The notes under the pieces were generated by a model. The model did not search any database. It was not told the DNA's origin and saw only the letters and a program-made list of their open reading frames with translations. From Chrysomallon squamiferum (Eukaryota; Mollusca; Gastropoda; Neomphalida; Peltospiridae), in assembly GCA_012295275.1 (NCBI GenBank), contig CM022674.1, positions 5,131,436 through 5,153,935 on the forward strand: DNA of 22,500 nt, written 5' to 3'. Positions within the stretch are counted from its first letter, which is position 1. Every line of letters starts with the position of its first letter. A program made the position numbers and the translations under genes. Shown here piece after piece: positions 1-10,920 of this stretch.

Positions 1-12
1 TCTTATTCTTCC

Positions 13-55
<43 letters not shown>

Positions 56-90
56 AGTGTTATTATTAATATTATTATTATTATTATTTG
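13..90. repeat. (TTA)n microsatellite, interrupted
   Basis: Uninterrupted TTA trinucleotides run from 13 to about 53. After a short interruption a second TTA run extends to about 89. Confidence 0.9.
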
Positions 91-250
91 CGTAGATTAT
101 GCTTTGGTGTGGGAATTTATATATTGTGTATGAGCGTGAATATAGCTGGGTGTGTGTGTGTGTGTGTGGGTGTGTGTCTGTATGTATGTATGTATGAAGA
201 TAAATTGACAGGTACAGGTCTGTATTCAGTTAGGCATAGGTATTTGTAGA

Positions 251-253
<3 letters not shown>

Positions 254-288
<35 letters not shown>
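254..288. repeat. (GT)n microsatellite
   Basis: A pure GT dinucleotide run. Shorter GT runs flank it at about 151-170 and 321-345, with a TATG run at about 180-194, so the whole of 150-345 is a degenerate GT-rich block. Confidence 0.9.
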
Positions 289-292
<4 letters not shown>

Positions 293-542
293 AGTTTGTG
301 TAGATAGGTAGGTGACTGGGTATATGTGTGTGTGTGTTTGTGTGTTTTTTTGTTCTTGTATGTGTGAATATGTATTGGTTTGAAAAGTGAAATAAATTAA
401 CTAAATCATAGTTTTGATTAGAGAAATTAACTAAAACTGAGTTAGTTTCTGAGTTTTGAAATGAATGAATAAATGTCTGAATTGACTGAGTGAAAGAATA
501 AAGAATTAGTGCATTGTACAAATAAATTAATTAAATATATGT

Positions 543-551
<9 letters not shown>

Positions 552-575
<24 letters not shown>

Positions 576-582
576 CATATAT

Positions 583-616
<34 letters not shown>
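552..616. repeat. (TA)n followed by (AC)n compound microsatellite
   Basis: A TA run at 552-575 is followed, after a short spacer, by an uninterrupted AC run at 585-616. Alternating purine-pyrimidine runs of this kind can adopt left-handed DNA, but nothing here shows a role. Confidence 0.9.
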
Positions 617-620
<4 letters not shown>

Positions 621-965
621 TGACATATAGGTTTAACTTTTTTTATGTATGTTGATGTATGACTTGTTGTGTATGTATTTTTAAACGCAGATAGATTGGT
701 AAATAATATTATGGGTTTTTTAATACTCTACTACTAAAATAAATGATTAAATTACTATTTATTTATTAATTTTTTTTTTTTTTTCACAATTAAATTAAAA
801 ACATCCATCCATCCATTTATTCCGACAGTCTGTCATACTGTTAAAATATACCATTCGGTTTTTATTGTTCATACTTGTAGAAAAAAGCATGGAACTTAGA
901 ATCATCAGTAAAAATTATTAAATTGTTTTCAGATATAATGAGATGATGCATTTATGTCATTACAG

Positions 966-969
<4 letters not shown>

Positions 970-1005
<36 letters not shown>
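970..1005. repeat. Poly-A run, 36 bp
   Basis: An uninterrupted run of 36 A. It could be a microsatellite or the tail of an old retroposed sequence. No target-site duplication was recognised around it. Confidence 0.9.
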
Positions 1006-1006
<1 letters not shown>

Positions 1007-1520
1007 ATTTTAAATTAAATTTGCATTTTGTTATTTTTTTTTTTTCAATTAAAGCTGAAGAATATTGATTTGTCAGAAACATTGTATTTTTATTTTGTTA
1101 TTTTTTTATATTTATATTTATTTTTATTTCAGTATTATTATTATTACTTTTTTATAAAAACATTCTAATTTTTTTTATCCATCATTAATTTATCTTATGC
1201 TTCATGAAAAGTATTGAAAATTAGAAAAAAGAAAAAAAGAGTGAAAAATAAAATAAAAAATAAATTAAAATTTTTAAAAAATTTTAAATTAATAAAGTAG
1301 AATAAATTAAAAAGTAAAATAACATAAAACTTGTAAAAAAAATATAAATTAAAAAAAAAAAAGAAAAAAAAAATATGAAAATAATAAATGAAAATGTAAT
1401 AGAAAATATATAAAAAGTCAAATTAAATGAAATACATAAAAATAATTTATAGCATGAATAAAATTTAAAAATATAGATATAAATATCAAAACATTTAACA
1501 AAAAGACAAAGAATTAAAAA

Positions 1521-1522
<2 letters not shown>

Positions 1523-1553
<31 letters not shown>
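1523..1553. repeat. (AAT)n microsatellite
   Basis: A run of AAT/TAA trinucleotides, decaying rightwards into related TAG/TAA triplets up to about 1575. Confidence 0.85.
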
Positions 1554-1556
<3 letters not shown>

Positions 1557-1847
1557 AGTAGTAGTAATAGTAATAACAGTTTAAGTAGGACAATTAAAAT
1601 TAATAATGATTAAAAAAAAATCATTAATTAATTAAAAACGGAATTAAAAAAAAAATATTAATAAAATTATATGTGTTTTTCTTGATCTAAAAATAATTAT
1701 AACATGCATGTTGAGGTTTTTATTATTATTTTTTCTTTCATTTTTTGATATTTGGCTAGTGGGCAAGTCATATGAAGTGCAGTAATCAATAAAACTGTAA
1801 CGTGCTTATCACACACAGATTTTTATTACAAATTTTATTTTTTGACT

Positions 1848-1849
<2 letters not shown>

Positions 1850-1881
<32 letters not shown>
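1850..1881. repeat. Poly-T run, about 32 bp
   Basis: An uninterrupted T run followed by a short normal-complexity segment at 1882-1990, in which no exon is evident. Confidence 0.85.
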
Positions 1882-1882
<1 letters not shown>

Positions 1883-1989
1883 TTCAGCTAAGAGCAGAAT
1901 TGTTTATTATCTCCAGCTGTAAATAGTGTTCTGGGACAGTTATCTGCTCCTTCTACTGGACATATGCACTGCATAATATTCTCTGTGTC

Positions 1990-2083
1990 TTTCTGTTTGT
2001 GTGTCTGTGTGTGTGTGTGTGCATGCTTGTGTGTATATAAATGCACATACATATGTATATAAACACATTACATATATACACAT

Positions 2084-2120
<37 letters not shown>

Positions 2121-2465
2121 AAGCATACAAATACACACCCTAACATATGCACATATGTACATACACACACACATATACACATACACACAGCAAATACACA
2201 TACTCATGATTCAGATACACACACGATACAGACACACACACACAAACACATATGTACACACACACACACAAATTACACACACAGCAAATACATATACTCA
2301 TAATTCAGATGCACACTCAATATAGATACATACAGAAATATATATAATCAAAAAAACACACACACAACAAATACACATACTTATAATTGAGAGATACACA
2401 CACAATACAGATACATACACAAACAGAAACACGGGGAGTAAATACACATGAAGACACACATAATT

Positions 2466-2505
<40 letters not shown>

Positions 2506-2654
2506 ATACATACACAATCACACGTGTGATTCATACTTAGGTATACACACATAATATGCACATTATACATACACATATGAAAATATACATACACATATGA
2601 AGCATATATACACATATATACATATATACAGTAATAAATATGTGTATATATATA

Positions 2655-2685
<31 letters not shown>

Positions 2686-2790
2686 GTGTGTATATATATA
2701 TATATATATTTTATATACATACACACTCACATACGATACACACATATATTTACACACACAAACACACATCACAGACAGACAGACACATTT
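1990..2790. repeat. Compound CA/TA/GT satellite-like block
   Basis: About 800 bp built almost entirely of short CA, TA and GT stretches. Pure cores are (AT)n at 2087-2118, (CA)n at 2468-2503 and (TA)n with GTG interruptions at 2640-2710. A longer unit is hinted at by recurring phrases such as TACACACACAATACAGATAC and CATACTTATAATT around 2210-2430, with related phrases (CAAATACACATACT, ATAATTCAGAT) repeated. Open frames on both strands encode only Tyr-Ile, Thr-His or Cys-Val runs and are not genes. Confidence 0.85.
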
Positions 2791-4200
2791 ACGCACAAAC
2801 AGAATCAGATCATCCCGACATTCATACCACACTCTGTCCATCCGCCATTAATTAAAACACTTTCTTTTTTTCCTTCAGTATAATTTCACTCTCCGTATTT
2901 TTGAATTCTGTAATAAAAAGAAGACTTGTCACGCTGACCCAGATTTTATGTGTTGCATAAAAATCTCCGAAGAACTATTAAATGCATTTTTATTTTTATT
3001 TCTTTAATTTTTGTATAAATTTTTATCTTCTGATCTCTAATTTGACGACTCCCATTTCTGTCGTTGGCACTTTTAAGAAAAGGTCACAACGACCATCTCC
3101 CAGTGAATCATTTATTGTTGGCTTCTCATTTTTATTTTATTATTATTATTATTTTATTTTTTTTCGTTGTTGTTGTTTTAAATTAAAATAAAAAATAATG
3201 AAAGGGAGAAAAAAATATAAAAAATACAACCTTAATATATATTTTTTTTTTTTTTAGAAAATCACTTTTGTTAAGATTTTTTAAAAATATTATTGCTGTT
3301 TTCATTTATTAAGGTTATCATGACCAGTGTGTTTGATTTGTTATTTTGTTATTGTTATTACTGACGTTATTATTCATTTATTGTTATTATGATTATTATT
3401 GTTATTATTGTTGTTATTATTAATGTTTTTATTTATTTATTAACTTTATTATTATTATTATTCTGATATTAAAAATTAAGTATAAATGATTTTTATATTT
3501 TTGTTATTAATTTTTTATATTTTTATTTATTATGATGATTATTATTTTTACAATTAGCTGTCAAAAATTTAAAAAAAAAGAAAATAAAGTATTGTAGTTT
3601 TGTCATCTTCATCATCTTTATTATTATTATATTTTTTTTTAATAATTAATTTTTTTTTTCTAATTTAATTTTAATTTCATTTTTAGTATTATGTTATTAT
3701 TATGATTATTTCATTTGTATTTTATTTATTTTTTATTTAAAATTTTAAAAAAAATAAAATTAGGTCTTGTTGACATTTATTTTTGATGCGTCATGTCATC
3801 ACATTTATGGAGGATTTAATTAAATTATCTCTGTAATCTATTGGTTTTTGTATTTCTAATTTATATGAGAGAAAATGAAACAAGCTTCATCAATTGTTCT
3901 AATTAATATATTTAGTAGTAGTAAATATGGTAATATACAGTAATACCATAATAAATATAAAAATAAGAAAAAGAATATAAGAATAAATGTTGTAGGAAAA
4001 CATAACTAGTAATAATGTGATGATATTAATGATGTGACAAAACAATATTAATAATAACAGTAATAGTAATAAATAGAACTAAGAATAAAATAAATAAAGT
4101 AATAAATTGCTATGATGATAATAATGACAGCAAGAACATCAATAATAATAATAAAAGACCACACAATAGCAATAAGTGTGTGAACAATGTAAGCAACAGT

Positions 4201-4234
<34 letters not shown>

Positions 4235-4370
4235 GATAATAATAAAAAAGATATGACAAAAAAAAATATTAAAATAAAAATACTAGCAGCAACAGCAATA
4301 ATAATAATAATAAATAAAAATAACACTTAAATGCAAAAATAATAATGATTATGATTATTATTATTATTAA
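2791..4370. other. AT-rich non-coding DNA
   Basis: No exon, RNA gene or mobile element is recognisable. The DNA is degenerate ATT/TTTA sequence with short T runs. An AAT run lies at 4203-4234. Open frames translate to Phe/Tyr- or Leu/Ile-rich strings that follow the base composition. Confidence 0.6.
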
Positions 4371-4440
<70 letters not shown>

Positions 4441-4442
4441 TT
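4371..4442. repeat. (ATT)n microsatellite, about 24 units
   Basis: A nearly pure ATT trinucleotide array of about 70 bp, preceded by a degenerate version from about 4345. Confidence 0.95.
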
Positions 4443-5356
4443 AAAAGGAAGTCATTCCTCTTTTCATAATACGATGGAACTAATGCATGAATCATTACAA
4501 TGGAACAGAATATTTTTGAATTAAAAAAAACCCACAAGATTTTCAAAAATGTATCATTTAATCATTTAAAACGTCAATTAAATGTGAAATTTGCAAACTG
4601 CTTGTATTTATAATAATGTGTCTTTGTGCCCATCTACCTTACCTCAGCATTACTTGCACATTTCTACGACCATTCGTAAAAGGACAGAATTAAATTTCTA
4701 CAACTAAATTATGTAATTGATAATGATGTTGTTTAACACGTATGCCAGCTAGAATAAAAATAGAAGATGATAATTATATAAACACTAAATGATTATTTTA
4801 ATTTTAAATAAATTACACACATATTTATATATATTACTGGCATACTTGTATGAATCTTCGTGAAAGAACAACTGTTTTAAATTTTATGAATGGAAATGTT
4901 TCTACAACTATAAATAAATCAGAATTCGTATGGGCAGCATTAGAAAGAAGAAGTGATAATGAAATTGTTAAGTAATTGTTGTAGAAAACGAAAAGAGCAG
5001 AAAATTAGAAATTGGAAAATGTTAAAACTATTTTTATCTCGAGAAATGCCAATTATAACTGACATCGGTATTGTGAGAAACATATGATAATAGTGAGTAT
5101 GACTGCCTTTAAATTCAAAACTTACAAAGTAAATGCATTAAAATAGATAACAAGTTTTGCAAAAGTTTAATAAGATGAATACATGTCAATTAAAATAGGT
5201 AACAAATATACATAGTGATTGTCTTTAAGTGTAAAAACGTATGAAGTTGAAAATAAAAATAAAATTATAAATTAAAAGGTTGCCAGACTGATTCTCTTTA
5301 ATATTTAATATTGTTGCCTGAAATTAGTAAAAACACATTCAATTTAAGTAATAATA

Positions 5357-5357
<1 letters not shown>
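4443..5357. other. Normal-complexity AT-rich DNA, no gene seen
   Basis: This stretch has higher sequence complexity than its surroundings and few microsatellites, but stops are frequent in all frames and no splice-bounded open segment stands out. It probably represents unique intronic or intergenic sequence. Confidence 0.5.
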
Positions 5358-5427
<70 letters not shown>

Positions 5428-5505
5428 TGATGATGATGACACTAATAATAATAACAATAATAATAATGACAATAATAATAATAACAATAATAATAATAAT
5501 AAAAA
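5358..5505. repeat. (AAT)n/(GAT)n compound microsatellite
   Basis: Pure AAT/ATA triplets run from about 5358 to 5425, then GAT triplets to about 5440, then a degenerate AAT/AAC block to about 5505. The Met-Ile-rich open frame over it is a by-product of the repeat. Confidence 0.9.
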
Positions 5506-5940
5506 ACATTGAAATAACCTCATTGTTATTTAAAACATTGTTTGGCTTTGGTTTTTATTTTTATTTTTTTTTTTTTTTAAATTTTAAAATCTGTAAGAAT
5601 GAACATTTTTATACATATAATTGTATTCTAGAACTGAAGGTAAGGGTTTTGTCGGTATGTCTTTGTGTATGTATGTGGTTGTTCTGTTTGTATAGTTAGA
5701 CATGGAATTTGTATGTTCGCACTGATGTGTGTTTTGATTTGTTAATGTTATTTACATCTCACATTTAATCTTAGAAAACACAGAATTACCATTAATTTTA
5801 ATTTTATTTGTCCTCAAGGCAGAGTAGGAATAATTATATGTAATATAATATATTATATTTTTAATATTACAGATTTCATTTTAATTAGTTATTGTTTGAT
5901 TAATTTATGTGTTTATTTATTTATTTATTTATTAATGTTA

Positions 5941-5983
<43 letters not shown>

Positions 5984-6725
5984 GTTGCTTATATTGTTGC
6001 AGTTAGAAATTTGGCAATAATTCTAATTAAAAAAGAAAAAAAATGTCTACCCATTACATATTATAACTGTTGCTTGTACATGTTGTTATTAAATACTTTT
6101 GGGGTGCACCCCCCTTGGGCTTTGAAAGAGAAGGTGGGTAGTGTTTGCAGGAAAGGAATGTTTCATTGAGCAGAAATGAGCCAGATCCACAGAAAACAGT
6201 TCTTTTCAGATTTCTTTTAATTTAGAAAAGAAAAAAGAAAAAAAAAATAAAAATTGAATGAAAAAAATAGCTACAAAAATTTGAAGACGAAAGAATAAAA
6301 ACAAGACACTGTTTGAACAGTAACAATTTATTTATTTATTTATTTATTTACTTATTTATTTATTGATGAACTTATTTATTTGCTTAATTTAATTGGTAGT
6401 ATAGAGAGAGAGACAAAATGGCTAACGGAAAAGAATTATTTCCTCTTATAATAAAAAATTGCTGCACGTTAATAAAAGATTTATTGTTGCTGTTTGAAAA
6501 GAGTATCTCACGTCTTGTTCTAGTCCATGAGTTAACTGTTGGGAAAGAACAGCTTGTGAAGGAATTAAAAGTACAAAAAAGAAATTAACTGTTTGAAAAA
6601 GAATAGGTTGTGTCAGTACAGCTCTCATGAACATTGTTTAAAAAAAAGAAAAGAATATTTGCTGCTGTTAAATGAATCTTTTAGTGTTTAATTTTTATTT
6701 ATTTTTTTTTATTTTTTAATTATTT

Positions 6726-6756
<31 letters not shown>

Positions 6757-6926
6757 TAAAAAAATATTGTATATAACCATGAGAAAATAAATACATAACT
6801 GTCTATGGAACAATTGCTGTAAATGAAAATCATTAAAAGACAGACACACACACACACAAAAATAGATAATGATTCATCGAACTGGTAAAAATACTGATAG
6901 AACAATGTACTTGGAAGTTTCTGAAA
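5506..6926. other. AT-rich non-coding DNA upstream of the first visible exon
   Basis: Contains an ATT array at 5944-5982, TTTA arrays at about 6328-6363 and 6727-6757, and a GC-rich palindrome at 6101-6112. At 6480-6630 the phrase CTGTTTGAAAA or close variants recurs, suggesting an old degenerate duplication. No exon was recognised. Confidence 0.5.
6101..6112. other. Perfect 12-bp palindrome GGGGTGCACCCC, copy 1
   Basis: A perfect inverted repeat of twelve G/C-rich bases in AT-rich DNA, preceded by TTTT and followed by further C. An identical 12-mer, also preceded by T residues, lies at 8107-8118. The function is unknown. It could be a protein-binding site or part of a dispersed element. Confidence 0.8.

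Positions 6927-6985
<59 letters not shown>
6927..6985. repeat. (AAT)n microsatellite
   Basis: An uninterrupted AAT trinucleotide array of about 59 bp lying some 370 bp upstream of the first supported exon. Confidence 0.95.
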
Positions 6986-6986
<1 letters not shown>

Positions 6987-7183
6987 GAGTAATAAAAAGA
7001 AACTTAAAAAATGGAGCATTCCTTTCCAGAACTGAGCTTCTTTTCTTCTATGTTTTTCACCAATGCTGCTGTATAATTTAATTACAAGCTTTTGTAGGCT
7101 ATGCATTTTGATGTTGTATAATGCAAATAATATATATATATACATATATATATATTTTAAAAGTATATAATCTATATATAAAA

Positions 7184-7189
<6 letters not shown>

Positions 7190-7214
<25 letters not shown>

Positions 7215-7238
7215 GAAAGCAAAAAAAAAAAGAAAAAA
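7190..7238. repeat. Poly-A rich tract
   Basis: An A run of about 24 bp at 7191-7214, followed by further A runs broken by single G or C. It lies about 120 bp upstream of the predicted splice acceptor. Confidence 0.8.
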
Positions 7239-7353
7239 TAAGTAAAATAAAACAACGAACTCAGACAGAACAAACAATTATTAAAACAAGTTTTAATTTA
7301 TAAAATTTAAGATTTAAATCGTAAAACTGACCAGCAACCATCCTTGTCGACAG

Positions 7354-7530
7354 GCACCCCTTCCGAAAAGGGCCACATTTGTCCCACGTGCCTAAAAGGG
7401 TTTAGGAGCAAACCACAGTTGAACCAACACAACCTGGTGCATTCTGGGATACGAAAACACGAGTGTCCTTATTGCGACAAATGTTTCAAACAGCTGTCCC
7501 ACCTTCAGCAACATGTACGGATTCACACAG
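7354..7530 (+). CDS. C2H2 zinc-finger transcription factor, internal exon (fingers 1 and 2)
   Basis: This exon encodes two C2H2 fingers of a nuclear DNA-binding protein. Finger 1 has CPTC, a 12-residue loop and H-x3-H, with the helix core SKPQLNQ. Finger 2 has CPYC, a 12-residue loop and H-x3-H, with the helix core QLSHLQQ, followed by the conserved HTG start of a TGEKP linker. The linker is completed exactly by the exon at 10921. The donor is CAG|GTAGGG at 7530/7531, inside the linker glycine codon (phase 1). For the start I prefer the acceptor CAG at 7351-7353. A branch-point-like ACTGAC has its A at 7330, 23 bases before it. The alternative AG at 7333-7334 is too close to that branch point. 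The frame is open back to 7311, where there is a stop upstream and no ATG, so this is not a first exon. QLSHLQQH is typical of the LIN-29/rotund/ZNF384 group. The family is fairly sure; the orthology is not. Confidence 0.88.
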
Positions 7531-7888
7531 GTAGGGGCATGTGATTTTGGAGAAGGAAAGAAAAAAAAGAAAAGAAAAGAAATGATTCTAAGTATTAGAA
7601 AAAATATATAGATAAATAAATATAGTGGATTTGTTTCACAAACTGTTATATCTGTGTGTGTGTGACTTGGTAATGGAGAAAATGAAATTTAAAGAAAATG
7701 AGAAAACGAAAAAGGAGGATGGAAATTTGAGAATCGTTTTATGGTTGTTGTTTTTTTAAACTTTTTATAAGGATATTTGAAAGGGATAATTATTTTAGAA
7801 CTGGTTTCAAGGAAAATTATGGAATTTAGAATTATTGTTGTTAATAAAATTTTTATTTTTTTTATAGAATATAATTTTTTTTTAAATT

Positions 7889-7895
7889 TTATTAC

Positions 7896-7926
<31 letters not shown>

Positions 7927-7943
7927 GATTATTATTATTATTT

Positions 7944-7975
<32 letters not shown>
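7889..7975. repeat. (ATT)n then (TTTA)n microsatellites
   Basis: An ATT array at about 7892-7925 is followed by degenerate ATT and then a TTTA tetranucleotide array at about 7945-7975. A further TTTA array lies at about 8311-8341, next to a TA run. Confidence 0.85.
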
Positions 7976-8106
7976 TTATTGTTTCTTCTTTTTTTTTTAT
8001 TTTATTATTTGGTCTAAGATATTTAAGGTTATATTTAAAAAAAAAAAAAGAAAAACCTACCATTCAACATAGATATTATAGATATATTAATTAAGGTCCA
8101 GTTTTT

Positions 8107-8118
8107 GGGGTGCACCCC
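8107..8118. other. Perfect 12-bp palindrome GGGGTGCACCCC, copy 2
   Basis: Identical to the 12-mer at 6101-6112, and also preceded by a T run. The two copies flank the first visible exon, 2006 bp apart. Sequence outside the T run and the palindrome does not obviously match. Confidence 0.8.
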
Positions 8119-8681
8119 ATCAATTAGGTGTATGGATAAAACGGTTAATGAATTAATATAATAATGATAAGCTAGTAGTGAACAGAAATAAATAAAATTT
8201 AATAACTGCAGATTTAACCAGTTTGGCTGTTTTAGATTTAACATGAGTAGCATCTGAAATCTTATTTTCAGTAAGGCATGGCAGCACATACCAAAATGAT
8301 TGATATACATTATTTATTTATTTATTTGTTTATTTATTTATTATATATATATATATATTTTTTATAACAAAGATATCTGAAATTTTTGAGAATTAAAGAA
8401 AATCTATATTGAAAATAATACTATTTCGGTATTTATTTTATTTTATTTCTTTTGATTTTATTTATTTATTTATTTATATATAAATAAGACTTTAACTGAA
8501 TAGATGATGAAGGCAGAGATATATAAGATCACTTTCTCATTTCAAACATACCTCTAAATATACAAGCACGTCTGTCATGGGCAATTAAATGAGGAGGCTA
8601 ATTATTTTAGTGTTAATATGTTACACACCTTACAGTGGACAGGAAAACACAAAGCATTACCTTTGATTAAATTGGTAACAG

Positions 8682-8720
8682 AGCACTTGTCGGATCTGGA
8701 TAAAAACCGATACTAGTGCT
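8682..8720. other. Short imperfect inverted repeat
   Basis: AGCACT at 8682-8687 pairs with AGTGCT at 8715-8720. Inside it TCGG can pair with CCGA, giving a hairpin with a small bulge and a loop of about 13 bases. It is shorter than a normal microRNA precursor and may be chance or a relic of a mobile element. Confidence 0.4.
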
Positions 8721-8844
8721 GCCTCATCTGTAGTTATTTTATTTACTGATTTGTTTTAATGTATTTGTGTTCATGCTAACAAATTCTGTGAAAATGTGGG
8801 AACGGGACAGCTGATCAATCCATATTTCTTTGTGTTAAGTTGTT

Positions 8845-10475
8845 GTCAAACTTTATTGTCAGAAAAGATTGTTTGCCAGTTGTAAACAAATTATATGCTC
8901 TGTTTCCTTGTTATTTTATTGTCATACTTTTGTAGTTAGCAAAGATTTTTTTTTTTTTTGATAAGTAAATTCCTGCAGTTATGTTTTCTTGTGCTTTTTT
9001 GGTGTTATTGTCAACTTTATTATTAGCAAATGTTGTTTTCATTATACATAATTCCATCATTTATGTTTTCTTGTGGGTTGTTAGTATATTGTCATACTTT
9101 GTAATTAGTAAAGTTTGTTCTTATTTTAAATCGTTCCATCATTTATGTTTTCTTATGTGTAGTTATGTTATTGTCATACTTTGTAATTAGTAAAGATTGT
9201 TCTCATTTTCAATCATTCCATCATTTATGTTTTCTTGTGGGTAGTTATGTTATTGTCATACTTTGTAATTAGTAAAGATTGTTCTCATTTTAAATCATTC
9301 CATCATTTATGTTTTCTTGTGGGTAGATATACTGTCATACTTTGTAATTAGTAAAGTTTGTTCTCATTTTAAATCATTCCATCATTTATGTTTTCTTGTG
9401 GGTAGTTATGTTGTTGTCATACTTTGTAATTAGTAAAGTTTGATTTTTAAATAATTTCATCATTTATGTTTTCTTGTGGGTTGTTATGTTGTTGTCATAC
9501 TTTGTAATTAGTAAAGTTTGTTCTCATTTTAAATCATTCCATCATTTATGTTTTCTTGTGGGTAGTTACGTTATTGTCATACTTTGTAATTAGTAAAGAT
9601 TGTGTTCATTTTAAATAATTTCATCATTTATGTTTTCTTGTGAGTAGTTACGTTATTGTCATACTTTGTAATTGGTAAAGTTTGATTTTTAAATAATTTC
9701 ATCATTTATGTTTTTTTTGTGGGTTGTTATATTATTGTCATACTTTGTAATTAGTAAAGATTGTTTTCATTTTAAATAATTTCATCATTTATGTTTTCTT
9801 GTGGGTAGTTATGTTGGTGTCATACTTTGTAATTAGTAAAGTTTGTTTTAAATAATTTCATCATTTATGTTTTCTTGTGGGTTGTTATATTATTGTCATA
9901 CTTTGTAATTAGTAAAGTTTGTTCTCATTTTAAATAATTTCATCATTTATGTTTTATTGTGGGTTATTATGTTGTTGTCATACTTTGTAATTAGTAAAGT
10001 TTGTTTTAAATAATTTCATCATTTATGTTTTCTTGTGGGTTGTTATATTATTGTCATACTTTGTAATTAGTAAAGTTTGTTCTCATTTTAAATAATTTCA
10101 TCATTTATGTTTTCTTGTGGGTTGTTATATTATTGTCATACTTTGTAATTAGTAAAGTTTGTTCTCATTTTAAATAATTTCATCATTTATGTTTTCTTGT
10201 GGGTAGTTATGTTATTGTCATACTTTGTAATTAGTAAAGATTATTTTCATTTTAAATAATTTCATCATTTATGTTTTCTTGTGGGTAGATACACTGTCAT
10301 ACTTTGTAATTTGTAAAGTTTGTTTTAAATAATTTCATCATTTATGTTTTCTTGTGGGTAGTTACACTGTCTTACTTTGTAATTTGTAAAGTTTGTTCTC
10401 ATTTTAAATGATTTCATCATTTATGTTTTCTTGTGGGCTATTAGTATAATGTCATACTTTATAATTAGCCAAGTT
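8845..10475. repeat. 82-bp minisatellite, about 20 copies
   Basis: A tandem array marked by the phrase GTCATACTTTGTAATTAG. The start of that phrase, exact or nearly so, falls at 9091, 9173, 9255, 9334, 9416, 9494, 9576, 9658, 9737, 9819, 9895, 9977, 10053, 10135, 10217, 10296, 10369 and 10451. More diverged copies lie to the left at 9010, 8921 and 8845. The commonest period is 82 bp, with shorter units of 79, 78, 76 and 73 bp. A second constant block is TTTCATCATTTATGTTTTCT. An 82+76-bp dimer repeats around 9819-10053. The period is not a multiple of three and stops are frequent, so the open frame at 8981-9190 is not coding. Confidence 0.95.
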
Positions 10476-10730
10476 TGTTCTTTGTTTCGATGAATTTTGG
10501 TATGGTTTGTTGGCATAAATACAGGTATATTTAATCCAGAAAGAAATAAAATAATTAACTATATGAACCACAGTTTACATTTAGACTGTCTAGTGTACCC
10601 AGTAGTTGAGTGATGATGTAAAAGCATAGGAGATATTTCATTCTTTATAAAGCACATAGACAAAGAAACAAAAGATGCAAGCCCACCCTACGAAAAATAG
10701 ACAATTTGATTTGTTAGATTTAAACGAAAC

Positions 10731-10734
10731 ATAA

Positions 10735-10786
<52 letters not shown>

Positions 10787-10788
10787 AT
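10731..10788. repeat. (AAT)n microsatellite
   Basis: A run of AAT triplets with one early interruption, passing into AAAT units at its right end, about 130 bp upstream of the exon at 10921. Confidence 0.9.
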
Positions 10789-10920
10789 TGATATTACAGA
10801 CAATATATTTTGCATTTTTACAGATATTATTAACCATATAATCTATAGCTTACAACATCTCATTTTTTTTTTTTTTTTTTTACTAAAGTGTTTACTTTGT
10901 TTTGTTTTGTTGTTAAATAG

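Larger units (their letters stand above)
1..1960. other. AT-rich non-coding DNA, probably upstream intron
   Basis: No credible exon is visible on either strand. The stretch is dominated by A and T with (ATT)n, (GT)n, (TA)n, (CA)n and long A and T runs. Open frames here translate only to simple runs such as Thr-His. The first supported exon further right starts at a splice acceptor, so this DNA most simply belongs to a long intron of the same gene, although an intergenic position cannot be excluded. Confidence 0.5.
7531..10920 (+). other. Intron 1 of the zinc-finger gene
   Basis: It is 3390 bp, has GT-AG ends and interrupts a glycine codon (phase 1). It holds ATT and TTTA microsatellites near 7890-7975, a second GGGGTGCACCCC palindrome, a hairpin-capable segment at 8682-8720, the 82-bp minisatellite and an AAT array at 10731-10778. 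No further exon is needed: the two flanking exons join to give an intact TGEKPYKC linker. Confidence 0.85.

Noticed and set aside
117-521. Minus-strand 134-codon open frame rich in Thr-His
   Set aside because: It is the translation of GT/TATG microsatellites read on the other strand and has no domain.
970-1005. Poly-A run as the tail of a processed pseudogene
   Set aside because: No coding relic or target-site duplication was found upstream, and similar runs are common throughout the window.
1940-2883. Several open frames on both strands rich in Tyr-Ile, Thr-His or Cys-Val
   Set aside because: They are produced by CA/TA/GT repeats. Dinucleotide repeats keep several frames open at once.
6750-7277. 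Minus-strand 175-codon open frame, the longest outside the gene
   Set aside because: It spans an AAT array and A runs, which give poly-Ile and poly-Phe. It has no recognisable domain.
8981-9190. Hydrophobic 69-codon open frame resembling a membrane peptide
   Set aside because: It lies within the 82-bp minisatellite, the period is not a multiple of three, and the frame dies in the next units.
8845-10475. CRISPR-like reading of the regularly spaced array
   Set aside because: The whole 82-bp unit is repeated with no unique spacers, and the window is eukaryotic.
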